NCBI GenBank assembly: GCA_947243795.1
Contig: OX365943.1
Location: 434,001-498,000, forward strand
DNA length: 64,000 nt
Origin: Saccharomyces uvarum
Taxonomy: Eukaryota > Ascomycota > Saccharomycetes > Saccharomycetales > Saccharomycetaceae
Direction of reading: 5' to 3'
A program made the position numbers and the translations under genes. How positions within the stretch are numbered: position 1 is the stretch's first letter; each line of letters starts with the position of its first letter. Below are positions 1 through 11,000 of this stretch, piece by piece. The notes beneath the pieces were generated by a model, which did not search any database, was not told where the DNA came from, and was given only the letters and a program-made list of their open reading frames with translations.

Positions 1-1
1 T

Positions 2-1165
2 GAACCTTCTTCCAAGGGGGAAAAATCCAAGAGGAGAAGACAAACTTCTACGGACATAAAGAGAGAAAAGTATGCTAATTGGTTTTATATTTTCTCATTG
101 TCTGCACTAGCAGGTGGTACGATCTATATGGCAAGAAACTGGGAGCCTCAAGAAACGGAAGAACTGAAGAAAGACATCGGCGATGGTTACACGTTGTCAC
201 TAATGTACAAAAGATTCAAAGCTCGTTTCAACTCCATGTTCACTTATTTCCAAGAACCACCCTTCCCTGATCTACTACCTCCACCACCACCAGCACCATA
301 CCAAAGACCACTAACCTTGGTCATCACATTAGAAGACTTTCTGGTTCACTCTGAGTGGTCGCAAAAGTATGGTTGGAGAACTGCGAAGAGACCCGGCGCC
401 GACTATTTCTTGGGTTACTTGTCGCAGTATTTCGAAATCGTTTTGTTCTCGTCCAATTATATGATGTACTCTGAAAAAATTGCTGAAAAATTGGATCCTA
501 TCCACGCATTTGTTTCCTATAATTTATTCAAAGAACACTGTGTTTATAAAGATGGCGTACACATCAAGGATCTTTCGAAATTGAACAGAGACTTGAGCAA
601 AGTCATCATCATTGACACCGACCCAAACAGTTACAAATTGCAACCTGAAAATGCCATCCCAATGGAACCATGGAACGGTGAGGCGGACGACAAACTGGTC
701 AGATTGATTCCATTTTTGGAGTATCTAGCCACGCAGCAGACCAAGGATATCAGACCGATCTTGGACAGTTTTCAGGACAAGAAGAACCTCGCCACCGAAT
801 TCGACCATCGTGTAAAAAAGTTAAAGGATAAATTTCACGGAGACCGCTCTGGCGGCAATTGGGCTTTGAAAGCGCTTGGTGTCAGCAAGGACATGAACGG
901 CGGCCAAAAGTTCCCGCTCGACTTGATCCACGAAGAAGGTCAAAAAAACTATCTAATGTTTATGAAGATGATTGAAGAGGAAAAGGAAAAGATCAGAATA
1001 CAGCAGGAACAGATGAGCGGCCAGACATTCACGTTGAAGGACTACGTGGAAGGTAACCTGCCCTCGCCCGAAGAGCAAATGAAGATGCAAATGGAAAAGC
1101 AAAAAGAAGTGGACGCGCTGTTCGAGGAGGAAAAGAAGAAGAAGAAGGGTGCCGAAACCAAATGA
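2..1165 (+). CDS. TIM50: TIM50, mitochondrial presequence translocase receptor (5' end cut by the window)
   Basis: Tim50 is the intermembrane-space receptor of the TIM23 complex; it takes presequence proteins from TOM and helps keep the channel closed. The frame is open from base 2, so the N-terminus lies outside the window; 387 codons are present against 476 aa in S. cerevisiae as I remember it. Visible parts are a basic stretch, a membrane segment (about residues 24-45 of the fragment, [16 protein letters not shown]), a proline-rich linker and the FCP1/HAD-like domain (from about residue 103, [16 protein letters not shown]). The DxDx(T/V) phosphatase motif is replaced by ITLED, as is normal for Tim50, so it is a binding rather than catalytic domain. 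The C-terminus is charged and helical and ends in a lysine run. Identity is secure from sequence and synteny. Confidence 0.97.
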   Translation, partial: EPSSKGEKSKRRRQTSTDIKREKYANWFYIFSLSALAGGTIYMARNWEPQETEELKKDIGDGYTLSLMYKRFKARFNSMFTYFQEPPFPDLLPPPPPAPYQRPLTLVITLEDFLVHSEWSQKYGWRTAKRPGADYFLGYLSQYFEIVLFSSNYMMYSEKIAEKLDPIHAFVSYNLFKEHCVYKDGVHIKDLSKLNRDLSKVIIIDTDPNSYKLQPENAIPMEPWNGEADDKLVRLIPFLEYLATQQTKDIRPILDSFQDKKNLATEFDHRVKKLKDKFHGDRSGGNWALKALGVSKDMNGGQKFPLDLIHEEGQKNYLMFMKMIEEEKEKIRIQQEQMSGQTFTLKDYVEGNLPSPEEQMKMQMEKQKEVDALFEEEKKKKKGAETK

Positions 1166-1355
1166 TCACTACTACCTACCGCGCGCTCTCGTGTATATGT
1201 GTATGTATCTACGTATCTATGTATACACATCCCTCATTTTGTTATGGTCATGTGAATAAAGCCTAATGTGTATATAAATTTTTTAATGTACTATTTTTTT
1301 GATGAGGAGGCTACTGCTACCGTTCCCGCTTAATTCTGTGGACGGATGAGAATGC

Positions 1356-1380
1356 GATACGATACGATACGATACGATAC
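1356..1380. repeat. GATAC pentanucleotide tandem repeat
   Basis: Five perfect head-to-tail copies of GATAC lie in the TIM50 3' spacer. It is a simple microsatellite with no visible coding role. Confidence 0.9.
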
Positions 1381-1669
1381 GTTTTACATTTGCCAAGCAG
1401 CCTAGCCTAGCCTGTAAACAGCGAAACAAAGAAAACACATGGCCAAATGGATCTTATCGTAGCGTCATACGGACAACCCGCCGCCTCGTACATACCACAG
1501 GTTTTAAGCTATACGGTTCTTCGGGCATAAGACCGCCGCCAGGGTACCCGCTGCAATTTTTATCTCCGGGCGTGCAGCATAAAGCCAGACAGACGACTAA
1601 TCCTTCCGCGGAAACTAGTGGCAGCGAGGCCGGGCGGCAGGCCAGGTACCACCGGCACATACGACACCG

Positions 1670-2187
1670 CCCCTCACGTAAGGGGCCACCGCAGCAGCGG
1701 ATTATGTAACGATTCGGGCGGCCATTGTGCCCGCGGGTGGCGTACTGGCCGTGGCTGGTGAGCTCTCCTCTTGCCCGGGCGCCAGAAAAGAGGGGCACTG
1801 CCCGGTGCTCCCCGCCCTTTTGAGGCGGTACCCGGCCGGGCGAGGTTGCAACGCGATAGAAATGAGGGGCGCGACGGTCTTCGCCACGTCATTATCGCAT
1901 GTGGCGCATCAGTTCGAAACGGCGCTCGCCTCATCTCCTTGGGAAAAATGCTGACAACAGAGGGAAGAACGACCACACAAGCCAAAAAAAAGAGGGTGGC
2001 CGCGCCGCGGAGCTGTGAGAAGATATGCATCCGCTTTCTATATCGCTTTCACTTTCGCCTTTGGTTTGGCGTTTGGACATCGGCAATGTTGGCCGCTGAG
2101 ATCTCCTCTCGAAAAGTGGTATGTGCAACCTGATCGGTATATCACCGACCATGTGGGCACTATCGTAATATTCTGAGTGATGAGGGG
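1670..2187. promoter_or_regulatory. Cluster of five STRE cores (AGGGG/CCCCT) upstream of ALD6
   Basis: Stress-response-element cores (AGGGG or its complement) occur at 1670-1674 (reverse), 1681-1685, 1791-1795, 1865-1869 and 2183-2187. STREs are bound by Msn2/Msn4. The density is higher than expected by chance even allowing for the local GC content, and would fit stress or post-diauxic control of ALD6. The binding itself is inference. Confidence 0.5.
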
Positions 2188-2292
2188 CGGGTTGAGACAG
2201 CCAACAGTGTTGTTAGTAAGCTCAAGCAGCGATTTAACGGCCGAAGCACGTTCGAAACACCGTTCGAGCTGTTGGGCTGATCTTTGCGAACA

Positions 2293-2300
2293 TATATAAG
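2293..2300 (+). promoter_or_regulatory. ALD6 TATA box
   Basis: TATATAAG matches the TATAWAWR consensus about 140 bases before the ALD6 start codon, a usual distance in yeast. Confidence 0.65.
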
Positions 2301-2439
2301 TGTAGTACGGATTTGATGATATTTCGTTTGTGGTGTTCAGTCTTAATCTTGTCTTGTTAGTAGGCAGTAGTACAACAGAAGAATATCAAGGAACAACCCT
2401 TTATATACTATAACAATAAACATTCCCAACGCCTATACA

Positions 2440-3942
2440 ATGACTAAGCTACACTTTGACACTGCTGAAGCAGTCAAGATCACTCTGCCAAACGGCCTAA
2501 CATACGAGCAACCAACTGGTCTGTTCATCAACAACAAGTTCACAAAGGCCCAAGACGGCAAGACATACCCAGTTGAAGACCCTTCCACTGAAAACACCAT
2601 CTGTGAAGTTTCTTCTGCCACCACCGAAGACGTTGAGTACGCTATTGAATGTGCCGACCGCGCATTTCACGACACTGAATGGGCCACCCAGGACCCAAGA
2701 GAAAGAGGTCGTTTATTGAGCAAGTTGGCCGACGAATTGGAAAGCCAAATCGACTTGGTCTCCTCCATCGAATCCTTGGACAACGGTAAGACTTTGGCCT
2801 TGGCCCGTGGTGACGTTACCATCGCCATCAACTGTTTGAGAGATGCTGCCGCCTACGCTGACAAGATCAACGGTAGAACCATCAACACTGGTGACGGTTA
2901 CATGAACTTCACCACTTTGGAGCCAATCGGTGTCTGTGGTCAAATCATCCCATGGAACTTCCCAATCATGATGTTGACCTGGAAAATCGCCCCCGCTTTG
3001 GCCATGGGTAACGTCTGTATCTTGAAACCTGCTGCCGTTACTCCTTTGAATGCCCTATACTTTGCCTCCTTGTGTAAGAAGGTCGGTATCCCAGCTGGTG
3101 TCGTCAACATCGTCCCAGGTCCTGGTAGATCTGTCGGTGCCGCTTTGACCAACGACCCAAGAATTAGAAAGTTGGCCTTCACCGGTTCCACTGAAGTTGG
3201 TAAGAGTGTCGCTATCGACTCTTCTGAATCAAACTTGAAGAAGATTACTTTAGAATTGGGTGGTAAATCCGCTCATTTGGTCTTTGACGACGCTGATATC
3301 AAGAAGACTTTGCCAAACTTGGTAAACGGTATCTTCAAGAACGCCGGTCAAATTTGTTCTTCCGGTTCAAGAATCTACGTCCAAGAGGGCATCTACGATG
3401 AACTGTTGGCTGCTTTCAAAGCTTACCTGGAAACCGAAATCAAGGTCGGTAACCCATTCGACAAGGCTAACTTCCAAGGTGCTATCACTAACCGTCAACA
3501 ATTCGACACAATCATGAACTACATCGACATCGGTAAGAAGGAAGGTGCTAAGATCTTGACTGGTGGTGAAAAGGTTGGTGACAAGGGTTACTTCATCAGA
3601 CCAACTGTCTTCTATGACGTTGAAGAAGACATGAGAATCGTCAAAGAGGAAATTTTCGGCCCTGTCGTCACTGTAGCAAAGTTCAAGACTTTGGAAGAAG
3701 GTGTAGCAATGGCAAACAGCTCCGAATTCGGTCTAGGTTCCGGTATCGAAACTGAATCTCTAAGCACTGGTTTGAAGGTAGCAAAGATGTTAAAGGCTGG
3801 TACCGTGTGGATCAACACTTACAACGATTTCGACTCTAGAGTTCCATTCGGTGGTGTTAAGCAATCCGGTTACGGTAGAGAAATGGGTGAAGAAGTCTAC
3901 CATGCATACACTGAAGTCAAGGCTGTCAGAATTAAGTTGTAA
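2440..3942 (+). CDS. ALD6: ALD6, cytosolic NADP-dependent acetaldehyde dehydrogenase
   Basis: Ald6 oxidises acetaldehyde to acetate in the cytosol, supplying acetyl-CoA precursor and NADPH. The 500-aa product has the full aldehyde dehydrogenase fold: nucleotide-binding region with PWNFP, the general base Glu272 in ELGGK and the nucleophile Cys306 in GQICSS. Length matches the S. cerevisiae protein. Codon use is strongly biased toward the preferred yeast set (GGT, AAG, TTG, GCT), as expected of an abundant enzyme. ATG at 2440 follows an A-rich leader. It stands in its usual place between TIM50 and MFM1; the upstream STRE cluster suggests stress control. Mitochondrial ALD4/ALD5 paralogs are less likely because there is no presequence and the synteny is exact. 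Confidence 0.98.
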   Translation: MTKLHFDTAEAVKITLPNGLTYEQPTGLFINNKFTKAQDGKTYPVEDPSTENTICEVSSATTEDVEYAIECADRAFHDTEWATQDPRERGRLLSKLADELESQIDLVSSIESLDNGKTLALARGDVTIAINCLRDAAAYADKINGRTINTGDGYMNFTTLEPIGVCGQIIPWNFPIMMLTWKIAPALAMGNVCILKPAAVTPLNALYFASLCKKVGIPAGVVNIVPGPGRSVGAALTNDPRIRKLAFTGSTEVGKSVAIDSSESNLKKITLELGGKSAHLVFDDADIKKTLPNLVNGIFKNAGQICSSGSRIYVQEGIYDELLAAFKAYLETEIKVGNPFDKANFQGAITNRQQFDTIMNYIDIGKKEGAKILTGGEKVGDKGYFIRPTVFYDVEEDMRIVKEEIFGPVVTVAKFKTLEEGVAMANSSEFGLGSGIETESLSTGLKVAKMLKAGTVWINTYNDFDSRVPFGGVKQSGYGREMGEEVYHAYTEVKAVRIKL

Positions 3943-4354
3943 TGTACTACCATTCATTCATTTTAATACCTTTTCTCCTCCCTCATACACTGTCATATAT
4001 AAATACTTGGTCTTTCGTCATATAAATAAACAAATAAATTAAAATTCGGTTTCATATTTTAAAAAAACTATTGCTTTTATATCTATCTTCTTTACTCAAT
4101 GGCAACCATAGAGAAAAACAAGGAAACGGCGTGTGCAGAATCGCTTCCTACTGAATCTTGCTTTGCCTCTTGGTAAACGCACTGCAGGCAATGTACCCGA
4201 AAGAAATACTATAAGTCGCTCTGGGGAAAAAAAAAGGTTTGGTAGAAAAATCCAATTGCTAAAATACATTACCTAAAGAACAGTTTCATATACAGAGAGA
4301 GCACTGAGCTCATCCGACATTAGGACCAACAGATTACCTGACTTGAACACATAC
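3943..4354. other. ALD6-MFM1 intergenic region
   Basis: AT-rich spacer with the ALD6 3' end and the MFM1 promoter, including an A-run near 4230. No ORF, RNA gene or repeat that I can support. Confidence 0.6.
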
Positions 4355-5608
4355 ATGAAGGCGTTCTCTCGAGTACTATCAACGTCGAAAGTTTTCCGAT
4401 ATAGACGATACAACAACATCATTCTTCGAACGGTACGACATTTCCGCTCACCAGTCCCTTCTTATGACTTCTCTAGACAAACACCCAAGACGGACCCGGA
4501 CAATACAGCAGCAATGCTGCTACAGAAAAACCTGATCCAAAGAAATAATATGCTTTACGGATATGGGTCAGGCACAATACGATGCACTTTACTCGACTCC
4601 ATTGGGAGAGCCAAGTCCCCATCAGTAGAAATAAAACGAGAGGATCTGGTTTCGAAACATGGACTATTACCTAGAGATCTACGTAAAATTGAGAAATCGA
4701 GGAAAAACGATTTGGTCCCCAGTTTACTCGTACGAGAGAATTCTATATTGATTAGTTTGCTCACTGTGAAAGCCCTAATCAAACCTGACATGGTTATCAT
4801 TTTTGATTCTACTGGTAGCGGGATAACTTTGAATTCAGAGGCTCACAAGAACTTTATAAACGATATGAAATTGAGGCTGAAGAATCAAGAAACAACCGAA
4901 CTAAACAGCGACCCGCTGCCTTATGAATTTAGAGCATTAGAAACCATTTTCATTTCCGCATTATCTAACCTCACAAGCGAAATGAAAGTACTCCTAACCA
5001 TATGTAAAGGCGTACTTCAAGATCTAGAATTCAGCATAACAAGAGATAAGTTAAGGTTTTTATTAGGTCAGAATAAGAAACTGAGTAGCTTCAATAAAAA
5101 GGCCGTCCTAGTTAGAGATATGCTAGATGATTTAATAGAACAGGACGATTTGCTTTGCGATATGTACTTAACCGATAGAAAAGCAGGCAAAATAAGGGTC
5201 CAGGATGATCATACTGAAATCGAAATGCTTTTGGAAACATACCATAATTATGTCGATGAAATAGTTCAAAAAAGTGAAAGTGCCATATCAGATGTGAAAA
5301 CCACAGAGGAAATCATAAACATCATTCTAGATTCTAACAGAAACCAACTGATGCTGCTAGGAATACAGTATGCTATAGGAATGCTTTCGTTGGGAGGTGC
5401 TCTATTTTTAGGTTCTATTTATGGTATGAACTTGGAAAATTTTATAGAAGAAAGTAACTACGGCTACATGGCTGTCTTTATTTTTGGGCTAATATCTACT
5501 GTTTGGCTTTACGCAAAAGGAGTCAGACATCTGCATAAACTACAACGCATGACATTACTAAGCAAAGCCAAAACAGAACCTATTCATGAACCGCCGCTGA
5601 AAAAATAG
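4355..5608 (+). CDS. MFM1: MFM1 (LPE10), mitochondrial inner-membrane magnesium transporter
   Basis: Mfm1/Lpe10 is a CorA/Mrs2-family protein that works with Mrs2 in magnesium uptake across the inner mitochondrial membrane. The protein is 417 aa from ATG 4355; the open frame extends upstream only to a TTG, which I do not use. The N-terminus (MKAFSRVLSTSKVFRYRRY) is basic and hydroxylated like a mitochondrial presequence. A long helical domain follows, then two C-terminal membrane segments separated by a short loop. The hallmark Gly-Met-Asn motif is at residues 357-359 at the end of the first segment. The tail is basic. The paralog MRS2 lies elsewhere in yeast, so synteny decides for MFM1. Confidence 0.95.
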   Translation: MKAFSRVLSTSKVFRYRRYNNIILRTVRHFRSPVPSYDFSRQTPKTDPDNTAAMLLQKNLIQRNNMLYGYGSGTIRCTLLDSIGRAKSPSVEIKREDLVSKHGLLPRDLRKIEKSRKNDLVPSLLVRENSILISLLTVKALIKPDMVIIFDSTGSGITLNSEAHKNFINDMKLRLKNQETTELNSDPLPYEFRALETIFISALSNLTSEMKVLLTICKGVLQDLEFSITRDKLRFLLGQNKKLSSFNKKAVLVRDMLDDLIEQDDLLCDMYLTDRKAGKIRVQDDHTEIEMLLETYHNYVDEIVQKSESAISDVKTTEEIINIILDSNRNQLMLLGIQYAIGMLSLGGALFLGSIYGMNLENFIEESNYGYMAVFIFGLISTVWLYAKGVRHLHKLQRMTLLSKAKTEPIHEPPLKK

Positions 5609-5733
5609 TTATCGAAAATATTAATTCGTAGTATGCATTACAAACACTTCATTTCTTTCTTTTTCTTCACAATGTAAAAGCCTGAAACCTTGAAAACATT
5701 CTTACTCAAGCAAGAAACCCGCCAAAAAATAAA

Positions 5734-5805
5734 AGCTCGCACTCAGGATCGAACTAAGGACCAACAGATTTGCAATCTGCTGCGCTACCACTGCGCCATA
5801 CGAGC
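5734..5805 (-). tRNA. tRNA-Cys (GCA)
   Basis: On the minus strand a 72-nt cloverleaf is evident: acceptor stem GCTCGTA/TGCGAGC, D-arm with GTGGTAGCGC, anticodon GCA in the loop ATTGCAAAT, and T-arm TTCGATC. The discriminator is U73, as expected for tRNA-Cys. There is no intron. A T-rich Pol III terminator follows on the minus strand just below 5734. It matches the yeast tRNA-Cys known at this place next to GRX5. Confidence 0.97.
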
Positions 5806-6116
5806 TTTTCTTAAAATCTTCAGGAACTCTGAAGAATATAGATGACAATTAATGAGCACTTGCTCTACCCCCCACAGTAGATACCAGTATAATACAACGC
5901 TTACGCCACATGTACTTAAAAGAAAAATTTTGGCAATTCGAAAATGCTTTCATCATTACTCGTGGTAGTAACATCATCTGCATGTGTGATACAAAAAACA
6001 ATGGAGATCTTCAAGTATTTTTTGAAGTGAGGTTTCGACGGGGCTGTTCTTTTAATTCTCTTTAATAAATTTCCTGGTTTTGTTTTGTCAAAAATGAATC
6101 GATTGACTTGTGTCAC
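5806..6116. other. Upstream flank of tRNA-Cys
   Basis: AT-rich DNA between the 5' side of the tRNA gene and the delta-like LTR. This is the zone that Ty1 uses for integration. I see no ORF or RNA gene in it. Confidence 0.5.
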
Positions 6117-6463
6117 TGTTGGAAGAAGAACACAATTATCGTTTATTAATAAATAGTATAACAGATTAGAAACCCTATTCGCGTTACAAGGATATTACTA
6201 CATACGATGTTAAAAAATGGCATATATTACGAGACCAGCAAAGCAAGATTCAAGCCGTCATCAAACTTAGAGGAAGCAGAAATGCAACAATTGATAATGC
6301 AATAGGATCAATGAATGATAGCATATAAAGAGAGGTCAAAATTATCTTTAATATTGTGCAAAATTGTAAGCTTTCTATAATGAACTCTTAAATCCGCGAG
6401 GAGAATTTCTGGTATAATGTTTATACTAGAGATTATAACATTAAAAAAAAACGGAAACCAAAA
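6117..6463 (+). mobile_element. Solo LTR, Ty1/Ty2 (delta-like) family, degenerate
   Basis: The stretch begins TGTTGGAA and can be followed along the remembered delta LTR to its end. Landmarks include the block ending in AATAGGATCAATGAAT, the segment CTTAAATCCGCGAGGAGAA and a 3' edge aligning with the delta terminus. Length (about 347 bp) is close to a full delta (about 335 bp). No internal Ty coding DNA is attached, so it is a solo LTR left by recombination. It is clearly diverged and looks old; no matching target duplication is obvious. It starts 311 bp upstream of the tRNA-Cys, typical of Ty1 targeting. Confidence 0.8.
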
Positions 6464-6819
6464 GATCATCATACAACTTTAAAGCTCAATAGTAATAATT
6501 AAGAATAAGCAGTTCTATCATAACATTATATAGGCCAATATGAAGCACTTTTAGATTATAGTTATCATATTGAAAGAAGAAACATGCTACTATTTGTCGC
6601 TGCCATTCATATGGCATTAGTCAAAATAGATTACCCGGAAAATATATACATGACTCCTAAGCTGCGAACTTCAAAGTAGTTGATGACAAATGATACTTAG
6701 CTCAAATGTAACGAAAGTCTGTAAACTGTCCACGCATATTTTAAGACCGCCTAAAGCACCCATTTGTCAATATAAATCTAGGATAATTTTTATTGGAAAG
6801 CTCAAATTACAACATCGAT
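6464..6819. other. LTR-GRX5 intergenic region (GRX5 promoter)
   Basis: AT-rich DNA between the LTR and GRX5. The GRX5 frame is open upstream to a TTG at 6793 but has no earlier ATG. Nothing else supportable. Confidence 0.5.
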
Positions 6820-7269
6820 ATGTTCCTCTCAAAATTCAACCCTATAAGGTCATGTTCACCCATCTTCCGTTCAACGAACCTTCTTCGTCACCAAAGTCGA
6901 ATGTTTTTGAGTACAGAGATAAGAAAAGCTATTCAAGACGCTATCGAATCAGCCCCGGTGGTTCTCTTCATGAAAGGTACTCCAGAATTTCCAAAATGTG
7001 GGTTTTCAAGAGCAACCATAGGGTTATTAGGAAACCAAGGTGTTGATCCAGTTAAATTTGCGGCTTATAATGTTTTAGAAGACCCGGAGCTACGTGAAGG
7101 TATTAAAGAATTTTCAGAGTGGCCCACTATACCCCAGTTGTATGTAAATAAAGAATTCGTTGGCGGTTGTGACGTTATTACAAGTATGGCACGTTCTGGT
7201 GAATTAGCTGATTTATTAGAAGAGGCACATGCCTTGGTACCTGAAGAAGAAGAAACCAAGGATAATTGA
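6820..7269 (+). CDS. GRX5: GRX5, mitochondrial monothiol glutaredoxin
   Basis: Grx5 carries [2Fe-2S] clusters from the Isu scaffold to later iron-sulfur assembly steps in the mitochondrial matrix. The product is 149 aa from ATG 6820; S. cerevisiae has 150. Residues 1-29 form a basic, serine-rich presequence. The monothiol motif CGFS begins at Cys60 and the second conserved cysteine is Cys117 in GGCDV. The [10 protein letters not shown] block contributes the glutathione site. The C-terminus is acidic, as in the ortholog. The frame is open back to TTG 6793, but the ATG start gives the family-typical presequence. Confidence 0.97.
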   Translation: MFLSKFNPIRSCSPIFRSTNLLRHQSRMFLSTEIRKAIQDAIESAPVVLFMKGTPEFPKCGFSRATIGLLGNQGVDPVKFAAYNVLEDPELREGIKEFSEWPTIPQLYVNKEFVGGCDVITSMARSGELADLLEEAHALVPEEEETKDN

Positions 7270-8010
7270 AATCAGTGCTATTATGAACAAGATAGAATCG
7301 AATATTTCAGAACCCGTGGGTTAAATATACCTTCACGATTCATATTTATATATGCATATACATTTGCTATTTTATCATTTAATCTGTAGTGTATTCTCAT
7401 GCCTTTAGACTTGTAAATAATGGATGCTCTACTTACAAACTCCGTTCTTCGTTTTGTCAAATGAATTGGCTTTTGAAACAAAGAAATGAGAATTATCAAA
7501 ATAGTTAATATTTCCTCAGTATATATCCAAATCGAATGTAAGGTGTAACATGACAGACGTCATATTTGCATTCTAACCTAAGAATAACTGGGATTGACTT
7601 TCGTACTTTTCAATATTAAGTAGAGTCTTTACTAGTGTTCGTTCGCTTTTTCTTGCATTCGTTTTTCCGCTAAAAAAGTCCCGATAAATTAAACACCTCT
7701 TACTCATAAAATAAAAAGCAATCACGGTGCCTCCTAAAATGAAGTTTTTCATATAAGCTCATGACAACCAAGCCCTTGATGCCATTCAGTTACGACGAAA
7801 GTTTGAGATTTTGTTCTCTCGAACGATATTATAATTAATATATTAGATAATCATAAGGATTCTATACATAAAACATTAGTGTAAAACTTTTTAACAAGTA
7901 GTAATAAAAAATGACCATAATGTGACAAAAATGATGTGAAAAGACTTCAAAGTTTATCAACTGAAATTTAGAAATAAAGTGAGTGTAACCAAATAAAAAT
8001 GCTTGTTTGC
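7270..8010. other. GRX5/PDR12 convergent intergenic region
   Basis: Between two convergent genes, so mainly 3' UTR and terminator DNA. It is AT-rich and longer than most convergent spacers here. Short antisense frames look spurious. No tRNA or recognisable LTR. Confidence 0.5.
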
Positions 8011-11000
8011 CTAATTTTTTGTGATTTTACTTTCATCACCCGGTACCTTTTGGAAAATATTGATATCATCTTCATGCCTCTCCTTTCTTGGACCATTGAA
8101 CCAATTCTTGAAATTCAAAACGGACTTCAAAGACCAAACCTTAACTCTCACAATATAATAGCAGAATAACATAGCAACGATATTGAAACAAATGTAAGCC
8201 CACATAAAACCAAAGTTTCTCCATCTGTAACTCCACTTGACATTAAATTGTTCAACAACCTGATCCTGAATAGAGTATGGACAGTATTCACAACTTTCGG
8301 TAGCAGATGGGTTGACCAGATAGCCTGTATTGTTGTTCATATAAGTAGACAAAAACTCACCACATGTTTGACCGCTTGGTGGATCCATGATGTTGTATTC
8401 ATGAGGATTGCAAACAACCTTCTTGTTATGAACTAGGGGGGTGACCAGTGATTGGACGACATAAGTGAATGGCGATACGTTGTACATCAATCTTCTCCAG
8501 AAGGCAGGCATCTTTTGTCTTGGTTGTAAAATACCACAGAATAACAACATAGCAGCAAATAAGTTAGAATTGATCATAGAAGCAGATGGCACATCAGGAG
8601 ACATGTATAGAATACATAAACCGTATGTGACAAAATACATTGGGAAAATCAAAACATAAAAGAAGAAGAAGAAACCTGCATGAGATGCGCGACCACTAAA
8701 TTGAGCTGGCCAGTAGTAACAAATGAAACACATAAATTGACAGAGAGTAGACCAGAAGTTTTCAACAGTAGCATGACATAACAACAGAGCACTCCAGTGG
8801 AAAGTGTTAGAAGCGGCCTCCCTAACTTCGTATAATTCTCTACTATCGAAAGCGAAGACATGCAGTTGATTGATCATAGCCAAAGCAATCAATAGCAGCA
8901 TAAAGACAGAGGAGAAAGCTTCTGTGGCACCACCAATAGAATGATTAACACCAACATATGACAAACCGACGAATAAAGCACAGGCAACACATTCGAAGAA
9001 CTTGGCCCTAATATAAACAGGTGATCTCCAAAATTGAAGAAAAGTTCTCCGTAAAACGCACTTAAGTTGAGTCGTGTAATTAGCAGCAAATCTTGTAGCC
9101 AATTCAGGATCATCATTAACAGCTCTACCAGGTAACACACGATGTAATTCTTCGACTTCAGCTCTTGCAGCGGCACATTCGGGAGAAGCAAGCCATAGAT
9201 CATGCCAATCAGAGTTAACACTAGCAGTGGCACCAGCACCAATACAGTTCAAAATGTACTCAGCAGGGTTCTCAGAGACACCACACTTCACACCGGATTG
9301 ACGTTCAAAATACTTTAGCAGTGATTCGGAATTTGGACCAATATCACCAAAGTAAACCATTTTACCACCCTTCTTTAACAATAATAATCTGTCAAATTGT
9401 TCAAACAAAGTGGCGGATGGTTGATGAATAGTACACAAAATAGATTGACCAGAATCAGCTAAAGCCCTCATAAATTGAACAATAGACCAAGCAGATTGGG
9501 AGTCCAAACCAGAAGTAGGTTCATCCAAAAACAACAGTAATGACGGTTTAGCAACCAGTTCAACACCGATAGACAACTTCTTTCTCTGTTCAACGTTCAA
9601 ACCCCTACCAGTCTTACCAACTAAAGCTTCAGCGTAGTTTTGCATACCTAGCAGAGTAATAATTTTTTCAACATATTCGTATTTTTCTTCCAATGGAACA
9701 GATCTTTGCTGTCTTAGTTCGGCAGCAAACCTTAAGGATTCTCTAACGGACAGTTCAGCCATATGGTTATCGGCTTGTGCGACGTAGCCGCATGATCTGT
9801 TGAAGGAGGCAGGCAATGGTTTGGCGTTAACAAACATATCACCCGTAATGACACCCATATTGATTCTTTGAGCCAAAACATTCAATAGCGTAGTTTTACC
9901 AGCACCAGACTCACCCATTAAGGCTGTCATTTTACCAGGTTTAACATAACCGAAAACATCTGACAATAATTTTCTTGTAGCACCGTCGTATGGAATAGTA
10001 TAGTCCAAATGATTCCAGGTGAAAACATCCTTTTCCGCAATGACTTTTTCCAGATCGACGTTTGAACCGTTCAAAGCTTCCATCATTTCTTCTCTAGAAG
10101 CAGTTCTAGCATCCGCATTTTCAGTACCCAATTGTGGCATGTGACCTCTCTTATATAACAATAAATCACCACCGCCTTCAATGGGTTTCAAATATTCTGA
10201 TAGGATAACGTTGAATACGATATAGCCGAAGGTCCACACAATGTTCACACCCCAATTTCTCCATGCGTGCTTGTATGCGAAATGGTATTGGTGCAAGATA
10301 TAAGAGTCACCGCTAACGTACAAATTGCCCTTAACTGCACCAGCGGCATTGCACACTTGATTAGCAATAGAAATGCCTTCGTAACCAGGGCCCGACGGAA
10401 CTAAGGCACTACACAACATCTCTCTGTGATGGAACTCAGTGGAGACCAAACTTTCAAAAGCGTAAGTTAAAGGATTGATAAAATGAATCCATCTAATCCA
10501 ATGATGCATTTCACCAATTGGTAAGACAAAACCAGCATAAACACAAAGCATCAAGACCCATAGACCACCAACGGCATGAGCATCGACACCGGATTTACTC
10601 ATGGTAGCAACAAACTTGAAAATAAAAGAGGTACATTGTTGCACGGTCAACAAATATAGAATGTATTGGAAGAAAGCACCGGCTTCATATTTCATGAATG
10701 GGATCCAGTAAGTGATCAAACATAACATCAAAATGGCCACCAATTTAGTAGGGAATTCAGTAATAATTTCTTGTAACGATTCAGCTGATAAGTGATACAT
10801 GGAGTACGATTTATGTTTGACGACAACTGGTCTACTGGAGAAAGAATTACCAATTTCAGCCAAGGAAGTAACAGAAGCAAACAATAGGACATAGAATAAC
10901 ATACCACCACGAGAATAAGCACCGGCAGTGGTTGATTGGTCTTTGTCATCAATTTTATGGAACATAGAACCGATAATCAAAGCTTTAATCAAAAAAGAAC

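Larger units (their letters stand above)
1166..2439. promoter_or_regulatory. TIM50-ALD6 intergenic region, GC-rich ALD6 promoter
   Basis: This 1.27-kb spacer holds the TIM50 3' end and the ALD6 promoter. From about 1440 to 2060 it is strikingly GC-rich for yeast spacer DNA. Open frames here are short or lack ATG starts; the only sizeable ATG-started one is antisense (1674-2030). S. cerevisiae has the dubious ORF YPL062W in this place; I see no convincing counterpart. The final 150 bases before ALD6 return to ordinary AT-rich leader sequence. Confidence 0.7.

Noticed and set aside
1771-2133. Plus-strand 120-codon frame in the YPL062W position
   Set aside because: It begins with TTG and its only ATG lies late in the frame. 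It lies in GC-rich promoter DNA and shows no domain.
5881-5900. Sigma-like end (CCAGTATAATACAAC) near tRNA-Cys
   Set aside because: Only a dozen bases agree and the place is too far from the tRNA start for a Ty3 insertion; no further LTR sequence follows.
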